DNA of 16,138 bases. Origin: UBA2402 sp037139735 (GTDB lineage Bacteria; Planctomycetota; Phycisphaerae; Phycisphaerales; UBA1924). Both the position numbers and the translations under genes were made by a program. Numbering within the stretch: position 1 is the first letter of the stretch; the number at the start of each line of letters is the position of its first letter. Below are positions 7,553 to 14,175 of the stretch, in pieces. A model generated the notes under the pieces. That model had not been told where the DNA came from, did no database searches, and was given only the letters and a program-made list of their open reading frames with translations. The stretch lies in assembly GCA_037139735.1 (NCBI GenBank), contig JBAXFU010000075.1, positions 1-16,138 on the forward strand, given 5' to 3'.

Positions 7553-7582
7553 AGGGCGCATGACGGGCGCGTGACGGGCGCG
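7523..7582. repeat. 9-bp and 11-bp tandem repeats spanning the glnS stop codon
   Basis: Three 9-bp units (GCGGGTGCG at 7523-7531 and 7532-7540, GCGGGCGCG at 7541-7549) encode the Ala/Gly tail of GlnRS. They run straight into three 11-bp units (TGAAGGGCGCA 7550-7560, TGACGGGCGCG 7561-7571 and 7572-7582), the first of which starts with the glnS stop codon. The last unit supplies GTGACG at 7571-7576, which lies 16 nt upstream of the methyltransferase -10-like box. Confidence 0.85.
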
Positions 7583-7592
7583 TCGAGCCTCG

Positions 7593-7598
7593 TATCGT
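7593..7598 (+). promoter_or_regulatory. Leaderless-type -10 box of the methyltransferase gene
   Basis: TATCGT ends 7 nt before the ATG at 7606. GTGACG at 7571-7576, within the tandem repeat, matches TTGACA at 4 of 6 positions with a 16-nt spacer and could be the -35. No Shine-Dalgarno is visible before the start codon. Confidence 0.45.
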
Positions 7599-7605
7599 CC
7601 TGGCG

Positions 7606-8526
7606 ATGACCGGCTCCGACCACTCCGATCGCAGGCCCCACTCGGCCGAGTTCTTCAACGAGATGCGGGACCATTGGTGGAACAAGGACTTCCTCGCGCT
7701 CATGGCGACGCGGCTGGCATTCGACGCCGTCGGCTCCGTGCTCGACGTGGGGTGTGGGGTGGGGCACTGGGGGCGGGCGCTCGCGAGCGTGCTCCCCGCC
7801 TCGACGCGCTTCACGGGCGTCGATCGCGAGGAACGGTGGGTGCGCGACGCGGCGGTCGCCGCCGAGCGTGCCGGGTTGGCTGGTCGCAGCCGTTTCGTGC
7901 AGGGCGATGTCGCGGCGCTTCCCTTCCCCGACGACTCGTTCGACCTGACGACGTGCCAGACGGTGCTCATGCACGTCGCGGATCCCGAGCGGGCGCTTCG
8001 GGAGATGATCCGCGTGACGCGGCCGGGGGGACTCGTGCTCGCCGTCGAGCCCAGCAACATGGCGCAGATGGGCATCTTCAGCAGCGTGACCGACGCCTTT
8101 CCCGCCGAGACGCTCGTGTCGTCGCTGCGGTTTCACCTCATCCTCCAGCGGGGCAAGCGAGCGCTGGGCGAGGGGTTCAACTCGCTGGGCGACCTGCTGC
8201 CGGGCCTGATGGCGAAGACGGGATTGCGAGACCTTCGCACGTACATGTCCGACCGAGCCACGCCCATGCACCCGCCCTTCGACCGTCCCCACCAACGGGC
8301 GGAGGTGGCGCAGCTGCGCGACTGGCACGGGCGGGGACACTGGGTGTGGGACGAGGCCACGACCCGTCGCTACTTCCTCGCCGGCGGCGGCGAGGCGAGC
8401 GAGTTCGAGGGTCTCTGGCAGCAGGCGGGCCGCCAGATGGGGGCCGAACTGGCCGCCATGGAAGCCGGGCATTATCACTGCGGCAACGGGACGGTCACGT
8501 ACATCGTCTCGGGCCGCAAGGCGTGA
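7606..8526 (+). CDS. Class I SAM-dependent methyltransferase, substrate unknown
   Basis: A 306-residue Rossmann-fold methyltransferase of the Methyltransf_11/25 type. Motif I is LDVGCGVGHWG (46-56), the acidic residue after strand 2 is in FTGVDREE (69-76), motif II is FVQGDVAALPFPDDSFDLT (97-115), and the post-II motif runs LMHVADPERALREMIRVTRPGG (121-142). The N-terminal segment (AEFFNEMRDHWWNKDFLALM) is a short helical cap. The C-terminal 120 residues, about 185-306, probably form a substrate lid; they contain no motif I can assign. The substrate could be a small molecule, a lipid quinone or a protein. It lies 53 nt after glnS and 105 nt before rlmN on the same strand and appears to have its own -10-like element, so it need not depend on glnS transcription. 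Confidence 0.85.
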   Translation: MTGSDHSDRRPHSAEFFNEMRDHWWNKDFLALMATRLAFDAVGSVLDVGCGVGHWGRALASVLPASTRFTGVDREERWVRDAAVAAERAGLAGRSRFVQGDVAALPFPDDSFDLTTCQTVLMHVADPERALREMIRVTRPGGLVLAVEPSNMAQMGIFSSVTDAFPAETLVSSLRFHLILQRGKRALGEGFNSLGDLLPGLMAKTGLRDLRTYMSDRATPMHPPFDRPHQRAEVAQLRDWHGRGHWVWDEATTRRYFLAGGGEASEFEGLWQQAGRQMGAELAAMEAGHYHCGNGTVTYIVSGRKA

Positions 8527-8631
8527 GGTTTGGGCCCGTGGCCAGGACTGCCGCGGATCATGCGAGAATGGTTCCCTCGCTACACTTGCTCTCCAAGTCC
8601 GTGCGTGTCCTGAAGTTGCGAACCTGAACCC

Positions 8632-9837
8632 ATGCCCTTGCGAGATGCCATCCCCCCCGCCCAGCGAGGCTGCGTGCTCGATCCGCTGGGGCTGACCAGC
8701 GAGCAGGCGGTCGAGGCGGCGCATGCCCTGGGCATGCCCCGGGCGAACGCGCTCGAGGCGTACAAGGCGTTGCTGCGCGAGGGGAAGATGCCGCCGGAGG
8801 TCTTCGCCTTCACGCCTCCGGAGGTGGTGCGGACGCTGCGGGAAGAGTCGCCCGAGGGCGAGGTGATCAAGTTCCTGGTTCGGGTGAAGGGGCGGGACCC
8901 GTCCAAGGGGCACGAATCGCTGGCGGGCAAGCCCTTGGAGACCGAGTCGGTGTTGATCCCGATGGTGGGGTCGGTGCGGGGGCTGACGTACACGCTGTGC
9001 GTGTCGAGCCAGGTGGGCTGCGCGATGGGGTGCGGCTTTTGCGAGACGGCGCAGATGGGCTTGATCCGGTCGCTGACGGCGGCGGAGATCGTGGGGCAGT
9101 GGTACGCCGCCACGCATGTCGTGGGCGTGCGTCCGAAGAACATCGTGTTCATGGGCATGGGCGAGCCGATGGACAACTACGAGCAGGTGATGCAGGCCGT
9201 CGCCGTGCTCAAGGACCACAACGGCGCGTCGGTGCCCATCAGCCACGTCACGATCTCGACGGTGGGGCGGATCGACGGGCTCCGCAGGATGCGAGAGCAG
9301 ATCAAGCAGCCGACGTGGCACCGGCTCAACCTGGCCCTCTCGCTCAACGCGCCCAACGACGAGGTGCGCGACGTGCTCATGCCCGTCAACCGTCGCTGGA
9401 AGATGGAGGAGTTGCAGCAGGAACTGATCGACTGGCCGCGATTCGGCGGGAACAAGCTCTGCATCGAGTACGTGCTGATCCCCGGCGTGAACGACTCTCG
9501 CGAGCACGCGGCACAGGTGGCGAACTTCGTGCGGCCCTTGAAGTCGCTGGTGCGCGAGGGGGCGAGCGGCGACGAGGCGGCCGACACCCGCGAGCGGGCG
9601 GTGGTGAACGTGATTCCCTACAACCCGCGGCGCAGCAGCCCTTGGCCTGCACCGACGGAGGAGCAGGTGAACGCGTTCATCGGCTGGCTGATCGAGGAAA
9701 GGGTCTTCGTGAAGCGACGCCGCACCAAGGGGCGGCAGATGATGGGCGCGTGCGGCCAGCTCGGGAACGAGCAGATCCGCGGGCGGCGGCTGGTCGACCT
9801 GACGGTGTCGCCGTCGGCGGCGGCGCCAGGCACGTGA
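8632..9837 (+). CDS. rlmN: RlmN: 23S rRNA A2503 / tRNA A37 C2-methyltransferase (radical SAM)
   Basis: Methylates C2 of A2503 in 23S rRNA, and in some bacteria A37 of certain tRNAs, by a two-cysteine radical-SAM mechanism. The 4Fe-4S cluster motif CxxxCxxC is C130, C134, C137 (QVGCAMGCGFCETAQ). The catalytic cysteines are C123 (TLCVSSQ) and C374 (MMGACGQLG). GMGEPMDNY (175-183) is the SAM-binding GEP motif, and SLNAPNDEVRDVLMPVN (237-253) and LIPGVND (282-288) are classic RlmN segments. The GMGEP motif and GACGQL ending favour RlmN over Cfr. It is slightly longer than E. coli RlmN (401 against 384 residues), mainly through a charged insertion around 303-322 before VNVIPYNP, and it ends in a short SPSAAAPGT tail. 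No clear Shine-Dalgarno precedes the ATG; GAACCT lies 6 nt upstream, and TACACT at 8581-8586 is another possible -10. Confidence 0.93.
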   Translation: MPLRDAIPPAQRGCVLDPLGLTSEQAVEAAHALGMPRANALEAYKALLREGKMPPEVFAFTPPEVVRTLREESPEGEVIKFLVRVKGRDPSKGHESLAGKPLETESVLIPMVGSVRGLTYTLCVSSQVGCAMGCGFCETAQMGLIRSLTAAEIVGQWYAATHVVGVRPKNIVFMGMGEPMDNYEQVMQAVAVLKDHNGASVPISHVTISTVGRIDGLRRMREQIKQPTWHRLNLALSLNAPNDEVRDVLMPVNRRWKMEELQQELIDWPRFGGNKLCIEYVLIPGVNDSREHAAQVANFVRPLKSLVREGASGDEAADTRERAVVNVIPYNPRRSSPWPAPTEEQVNAFIGWLIEERVFVKRRRTKGRQMMGACGQLGNEQIRGRRLVDLTVSPSAAAPGT

Positions 9838-9946
9838 TGGAAGGGGCTGTGGTCAGGCGAGGGACAAGGGCGACAGTGCCATCTTCATCGGCACGGGAGC
9901 GATCCGATGCCATGGAAGGAGTGCTGCCCAGCGGAACGTGCGGTCG

Positions 9947-10759
9947 TCATGTCGTTTCCTCGTCCAGTTGCTCAAGGAAGAGCCTGCACCGCTCGTATGC
10001 GTCTCGCCTGACGGTCTCTCGGTCCTCCCCGGCTCCCGCCGCCACTTCCGCGGCCCAGCGCGGCCCGACACTCTGAAGCGTCCCGAACTTCCCCCGGAGG
10101 ATCTCGATGGCGCTTCGCCCCTCTGGCGAGTTCAGCAGCGGCCGCGCCGCCGCCGCGAGTGCTTCGGGTCCGTTTCGGTAGTGCCTGAGGCAGAAGAAGA
10201 CGTCGTACGCGTCCTTGGGCTTGACTCGCTCGCTCAGGGCGAATGCCTTCAGGCACAGGAACGCCGGCACATCCACGACGCGTGCCTGCACGGAGTTCTC
10301 GCTGCCGTCGGGCATCACGCCCGTGAGCGTCATGCGCATCGCATGTTCGAACGCCAGTCCGACGCCGCGGAGCCGTCCGAGGCTCAGGTCTTGCACGAGC
10401 GCGTGGGTGCCGCCGTCCTCTGTCGCGCCGGCATCACCGGCGACCAAGTCCAGCTTGACGGTGACGGCCCCGAAACGCGGGAGTTCCTTCGTGAAGACGC
10501 CGACATGGGTCGCCACTTGCACGTACCCGGCGGCCACCAGTCGCTTCCGGATCGACTCGTACGCGCCGGGCCGGATCATGCGTCCGTCCACCGCAAGGTC
10601 GACATCGAGCGAGCCGATGTGACCGTGGTTGGGGAACATCAACTCGGGCACCCACCCTCCAATCACCACCATTCCATCGACGTGGCTGCCCAGCACGTTG
10701 AGCACCTCGATGAGCACGGCGTGGCCGGCGCGGAACTCGTCGGACGTCGGCGCCGTCAT
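9947..10759 (-). CDS. abiEii: AbiEii-family nucleotidyltransferase toxin
   Basis: A 270-residue nucleotidyltransferase of the AbiEii/AbiGii family, the toxin of type IV-class toxin-antitoxin modules that act in phage abortive infection. The NTase core shows VIGGWVPEL (32-40), then the GS-x-D-x-D motif GSLDVDLAVD (49-58) with metal-binding D52 and D54, a third acidic residue D104 in VKLDLV (101-106), and the downstream family motifs around K171 (FLCLKAFALSERVKPKDAYDVF, 167-188) with K182, D183 and D186. Known relatives transfer nucleotides to tRNA or other targets; the target here is unknown. The start overlaps the stop of the upstream antitoxin gene as ATGA, and GGGAAGG lies 10 nt upstream, so toxin synthesis should be coupled to antitoxin translation. 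It converges on rlmN with a gap of 109 nt. All core residues are present, so it looks intact. Confidence 0.9.
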   Translation of the reverse strand: MTAPTSDEFRAGHAVLIEVLNVLGSHVDGMVVIGGWVPELMFPNHGHIGSLDVDLAVDGRMIRPGAYESIRKRLVAAGYVQVATHVGVFTKELPRFGAVTVKLDLVAGDAGATEDGGTHALVQDLSLGRLRGVGLAFEHAMRMTLTGVMPDGSENSVQARVVDVPAFLCLKAFALSERVKPKDAYDVFFCLRHYRNGPEALAAAARPLLNSPEGRSAIEILRGKFGTLQSVGPRWAAEVAAGAGEDRETVRRDAYERCRLFLEQLDEETT

Positions 10760-11865
10760 GATTCACTCGCCTTCCCGGCGAAACGCGGCTCGAGGAATCG
10801 CCGGTAGAGTTCGTCGGCGGCCTCCTGACCGCGGGCGGGGTTCTTCCTCACGTCGAGATAGGCCTGCAGCGCGGACACGACTCGCGTGCCGTCGACTTCC
10901 TGAACGTTGTGGAAAACGCTCTCGTCGTCGGTGACCCAGAGTTCGGCGGTCGGCCCCGAGTCGACTCGCCTGAGCGACAGCGCCCTTGTCAGCTGTTCCA
11001 CGGTGTCCGAGGCGGCATCGGCGAATACATACACGACCGCTCGATTGGTCCTCACCATCGGCGCGAGACGCGATGCCGCGGAGAACTCCGCGAGCGCACA
11101 GGCGACACCGCGACTCGCTCCCCATTGCACGACGTCCCGCGCCAGCTTCTCCGGTGCATCCAGCCCGTACACCGGGATCCGCAGCTCGGGCAGCCTGTAC
11201 GCCGCGGCCCAGTCGCCGAGCAGCCTGTGAGGATCCGCGATGCGAACGCCTTCGGACGCCTCCTCGACATAGGCCTCTTCGACGAGTTTCCGCTTGATCC
11301 TCGATGCGAGTCCGATGCTGACATTGGCCGTGTTCGCCAGATCCTGCACTCTCCACCGACGCTGAGGGCTCTCAAGCAGGACACGTGCGATGCGGCTCGA
11401 CTTTGGCGCAAAGAGTCGCTCGGCGGGACGCGTGTCCGGCCGTTGATTCGGACGTCCTTCGACGTGCAGGCAAAGCCCCGGCCCGACCAAGTGCGCATTG
11501 CCGGCGCCATCGACGTATCCGACGCCATGGTCGCGGCAGACCTGCGCCACCCTCGGGGAGACATACGTGGCGGCCAGCACCGCCAGCGTGTCGCCACCGG
11601 CGGCCCGGGCCATCGAGGCCAGAGGCGACAGGGAGGAGACCACCTGCCTTGGATGGATCTGTCCCTTCACTTCGATCAGCAGCCGCAGACGTCGATTCCC
11701 TTCGACCAGTTTGATGTCGAGCTGCTCGTCCAGCACCGAGGGTTCAACCGCTCCGACTCCCGTGGGTCGGCCCAGCTCGACCCGGAAGAGCCCGGACGAC
11801 GCCCCGAGCTCCTCGAACCAGGCGACGAGCTGCCCGCGTGTTGGAGGCGGCATGGCTTTGTTCAT
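10756..11865 (-). CDS. abiEi: AbiEi-family antitoxin with PD-(D/E)xK-like N-terminus and winged helix
   Basis: A 369-residue putative antitoxin and autorepressor partner of the downstream nucleotidyltransferase. Residues about 40-140 resemble a PD-(D/E)xK nuclease fold: D50, then LLIEVKG with E65 and K67, a strand LAVLAATYVSP (94-104), and the signature HGVGYVDGAGNAHL (113-126), followed by a strand ending HVEGRP. Residues about 155-215 form a winged helix-turn-helix (SSRIARVLL, then VQDLANTANVSIGLASRIKRKLVEEAYV). The C-terminal part (about 225-360), ending VVSALQAYLDVRKNPARGQEAADEL, matches the AbiEi C-terminal region. I chose the ATG at 11865 because GAGG lies 5 nt upstream; a GTG at 11871 would add two residues and an ATG at 11853 would remove four. 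The stop overlaps the toxin ATG by 4 nt. Probably regulated by binding the half-site array upstream. Whether the nuclease-like core is active is unknown. Confidence 0.85.
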   Translation of the reverse strand: MNKAMPPPTRGQLVAWFEELGASSGLFRVELGRPTGVGAVEPSVLDEQLDIKLVEGNRRLRLLIEVKGQIHPRQVVSSLSPLASMARAAGGDTLAVLAATYVSPRVAQVCRDHGVGYVDGAGNAHLVGPGLCLHVEGRPNQRPDTRPAERLFAPKSSRIARVLLESPQRRWRVQDLANTANVSIGLASRIKRKLVEEAYVEEASEGVRIADPHRLLGDWAAAYRLPELRIPVYGLDAPEKLARDVVQWGASRGVACALAEFSAASRLAPMVRTNRAVVYVFADAASDTVEQLTRALSLRRVDSGPTAELWVTDDESVFHNVQEVDGTRVVSALQAYLDVRKNPARGQEAADELYRRFLEPRFAGKASES

Positions 11866-11881
11866 CTGCACCTCATGTCAA

Positions 11882-11964
11882 ACGGTGAAATCGCCTCAGG
11901 GGTATGTGTTTCATTTTATCGTCTGTTTCACCGCACGGTGAAGCACGATTATCTGTGAAATCGC
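11882..11964 (-). promoter_or_regulatory. Promoter and operator array of the abiE module
   Basis: On the minus strand TTCACC (complement of 11937-11942) and TAAAAT (complement of 11913-11918) are 18 nt apart and fit a -35/-10 pair, with a transcript start near 11906. A perfect inverted repeat TTCACCG-CA-CGGTGAA (11927-11942) covers the -35 and part of the spacer. Further copies lie nearby: CGGTGAA at 11883-11889 and GTGAAATCGC at both 11885-11894 and 11955-11964. GATAAT (complement of 11948-11953) is an alternative -10. AbiEi proteins repress their own promoters by binding inverted repeats, so this array is the natural autoregulatory site. The stretch is clearly more AT-rich than its surroundings. 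Confidence 0.6.
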
Positions 11965-12540
11965 TCGACCGAATGCCGCCCTACGGGTTGCATCCTTACA
12001 AAATACGATCATATGCGGGAAAGTCGTCCCAGTCGCAGCGGGGTCGACCGCTCCCCGGCCAAGCCAAGGGTGCCGCACGGGCGACTTTCGAACTGGCGGC
12101 GCCGCCTTGTTCCGCGGTGGAACGCTGAACGCGACCGGTTGCGTCGATCCCGGATTGTTGTTGCGGGGCGGTGATGGAAGGGTTGTGCCCGCTGCCGGAC
12201 GACGACGGGCGTTCCGACTTCTGCATTTGCAAAGTGCTTGATCGAGTCGACCTCTGGAGGCCACTGGTGGAGCGTCGGCGGAAGGGACTCGCTGCCCTGG
12301 CCTTTGTCGAGACTCGTGCAGAGCCGACTCGCCTTGAGATGCCCGAGCGAAGGCGAGCGATCGCCCGTGCAACCGCAACTTCGACCTTTCCGGCCGACAT
12401 CGCCAACACGAATGCCATTCAGGGTGCGGGTCTTTTCGGCGGCATGGAATCGCTTGCGTGCCGAGCAGGGAGACCCGTCTCTCATGAGCCCGGCGCCGAC
12501 GGTCCTCCGAGCGATCGGTTCATGCCTTTCGCGAGCCTTC
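11965..12540. other. Intergenic region upstream of cysS, no gene seen
   Basis: About 575 nt separate the abiE operator from the cysS -10 box. The open frames here are Arg/Ser-rich with no recognisable family. A perfect 12-bp palindrome GGCGGCGCCGCC lies at 12095-12106, closely followed by a 5-bp hairpin GTTCC-loop-GGAAC at 12109-12123. A further set of inverted repeats is at 12328-12365. It could be the degraded remainder of genes left when the abiE module inserted; that is an inference only. Confidence 0.5.
12328..12365. repeat. Overlapping inverted repeats capable of two exclusive hairpins
   Basis: CTCGCCTT (12328-12335) pairs perfectly with AAGGCGAG (12350-12357) across a 14-nt loop. The second arm's GGCGA (12352-12356) can instead pair with TCGCC (12361-12365) across a 4-nt loop. 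The two foldings exclude each other. They lie about 190 nt upstream of cysS. Confidence 0.5.
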
Positions 12541-12546
12541 TACCCT
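12541..12546 (+). promoter_or_regulatory. Leaderless-type -10 box of cysS
   Basis: TACCCT ends 8 nt before the cysS ATG at 12555. TTCATG at 12519-12524 is a weak -35 candidate with a 16-nt spacer. No Shine-Dalgarno precedes the start codon. Confidence 0.4.
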
Positions 12547-12554
12547 TGCCCTCC

Positions 12555-14168
12555 ATGGCGCTCCGTCTGTACAACACGATCACGCGGACGGTCGAACCCT
12601 TCGCGCCCGCGGACCCCTCCCGGGTCACGTTCTACACCTGCGGGCCGACGGTGTACGACGACGTGCATATCGGCAACCTCCGCGCGTTCCTGGCGGCGGA
12701 CCTGCTTCGTCGGTGGATCGAGAGCCCCTTGTGCGCCTTCGCGGGCCGCGAGGCGGGCGAGCCGCGGCGGGTCGTGCACGTGATGAACATCACCGACGTG
12801 GGCCACATGACCGACGACGCCGAGGGGGGCGAGAGCGGCGAGGACCGCATGGCGGTGGCGGGGCGGCGACTGGCCGAGGCGAAGAAGGCGGGCAAGCTGC
12901 CCGCGGGCGTCGAGGTCGATGCCCGCGACCCCTACGCGATCGCGGCGTTCTACGCGTCGCGGTTCATCGAGGACGCGTCGGCGCTGGGCCTCAAGGTGGC
13001 TCTCGAGCAGAAGGACGATCCGACGCTGATGCCCCGGGCGACGGCGCACGTGCCGGGGATGATCAAGGTGATCGAGCGGCTGGTGGCGCGGGGGCACGCA
13101 TATGTGGTGGGCGAGCCCGGCTCGCGGGTGGTGTACTTCCGCGTGAAGAGCTTCACCCCCTACGGGCGGCTGTCGGGCAACACGCTCGACGCGCTCCGCG
13201 AGGGCGAGGGCGGGCGCATCAGCGCGAGCAACCAGGCGACCAAGGAGCACCCGGCGGACTTCCTGCTTTGGAAGGAGGACCCCAGCCACATCATGAAGTG
13301 GGAGAGCCCGTGGGGCGCGGGGTATCCGGGGTGGCACATCGAGTGCACGGTGATGTCGGCCACGCGACTCCTGGGCGAGGACCGCTTCGCGCACCTGCTC
13401 GCGTGCGCCGACGGGCCGGGGGCCATCATCGACCTTCACAGCGGCGGCGAGGACAACATCTTCCCGCACCACGAGTGCGAGATCGCGCAGTCGTGCTGCG
13501 CCTTCGCGGCTTCGCCCCAGCAGGGCACCTTCGCCCGCTCGTGGTTCCACCTCCGCCACCTGATGGTGGAGGGGACGAAGATGAGCAAGAGCAAGGGGAA
13601 CTTCTTCACCGCGAGAGATCTCTTCGCCAAGGGCGTGCAGGCCGGCGCGTTGCGGCTCGAACTCATCCGCACGCACTATCGCACCAACGCCAACTTCACG
13701 ATGCAGGGCCTGGCCGATTCGGCCCGCATGGTCGAGCGGTGGCGGCGCCTGGCGGCGGGCGCCGGGCCCGACGCCTCCGGCGCGGCCGAGGCCCGGGAGC
13801 GATGCCTCCGCGACTTCGCGCAGGCGATGGACGACGACCTCAACATCGCCGGCGCGGTGGCGGCCGTCAACACGTGGGCGGGCGCGACGTCCGCGCCGTC
13901 GGCCGCCGACGCCGAGGCGATGCGACGGCTCGACGCGGTCCTGGGTGTGCTGGAACTCAAGGTCGCCGAGCAGGTGACCAGCGAGATCGGCGTCTTCGCC
14001 CCGGGCCTGACGCCCGACGCGGCCGTCGAGCAGTTGCTGCGAGAGCGGCGCGACGCGCGGGCCGCCAAGGACTTCAAGGCCTCCGACCAGATCCGCGATC
14101 GCCTCGCGCACATGGGCTACGCCATCAAGGACATGCCCGGCGGCAAGGTCGAGGTCCGCCGCGTCTGA
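12555..14168 (+). CDS. cysS: Cysteinyl-tRNA synthetase
   Basis: Charges tRNA-Cys with cysteine (class I aminoacyl-tRNA synthetase, cytosol). The 537 residues are somewhat longer than the typical 460-500. The N-terminus reads MALRLYNTITR, then FYTCGPTVYDDVHIGNLR with the zinc-ligand Cys and the HIGH signature as HIGN. The second zinc Cys is in GWHIECTVMS, and the remaining ligands His and Glu are in HHECEIAQS. KMSKSKGNFF is the KMSKS loop, and the C-terminus holds the anticodon-binding helices (RRDARAAKDFKASDQIRDRL). Extra length comes from insertions around 60-115, before and within MNITDVGHMTDDAEGGESGED. I chose the ATG at 12555 because it matches the family N-terminus; the frame is open for 128 codons upstream but codes for unrelated sequence. 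The next gene begins 7 nt after the stop, so the two are probably one transcript. Confidence 0.97.
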   Translation: MALRLYNTITRTVEPFAPADPSRVTFYTCGPTVYDDVHIGNLRAFLAADLLRRWIESPLCAFAGREAGEPRRVVHVMNITDVGHMTDDAEGGESGEDRMAVAGRRLAEAKKAGKLPAGVEVDARDPYAIAAFYASRFIEDASALGLKVALEQKDDPTLMPRATAHVPGMIKVIERLVARGHAYVVGEPGSRVVYFRVKSFTPYGRLSGNTLDALREGEGGRISASNQATKEHPADFLLWKEDPSHIMKWESPWGAGYPGWHIECTVMSATRLLGEDRFAHLLACADGPGAIIDLHSGGEDNIFPHHECEIAQSCCAFAASPQQGTFARSWFHLRHLMVEGTKMSKSKGNFFTARDLFAKGVQAGALRLELIRTHYRTNANFTMQGLADSARMVERWRRLAAGAGPDASGAAEARERCLRDFAQAMDDDLNIAGAVAAVNTWAGATSAPSAADAEAMRRLDAVLGVLELKVAEQVTSEIGVFAPGLTPDAAVEQLLRERRDARAAKDFKASDQIRDRLAHMGYAIKDMPGGKVEVRRV

Positions 14169-14175
14169 GCGAGTC

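Noticed and set aside
5522..9507. Two minus-strand frames of nearly 700 codons opposite glnS, the methyltransferase and rlmN
   Set aside because: Arg/Val/Leu/His-rich antisense shadows of GC-rich coding sequence, without any family signature.
9876..9894. GTGCC/GGCAC inverted repeat between rlmN and abiEii as a bidirectional terminator
   Set aside because: Only 5 bp with a 9-nt loop and no T run on either strand.
11876..11881. Perfect TTGACA on the minus strand just before abiEi
   Set aside because: It would place the -10 and transcript start inside the coding sequence; the pair at 11913-11942 fits better.
12009..12485. 158-codon minus-strand frame upstream of cysS
   Set aside because: Arg/Ser-rich, no family resemblance, no convincing ribosome-binding site, and other frames in the same stretch look equally coding-like.
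12171..12554. N-terminal extension of cysS by 128 codons
   Set aside because: CysRS proteins begin just before the LYNT segment, which fits the ATG at 12555; the upstream translation matches nothing.
12130..12554. T-box riboswitch upstream of cysS
   Set aside because: I see neither the conserved T-box sequence nor a specifier loop or terminator, and the start looks leaderless.
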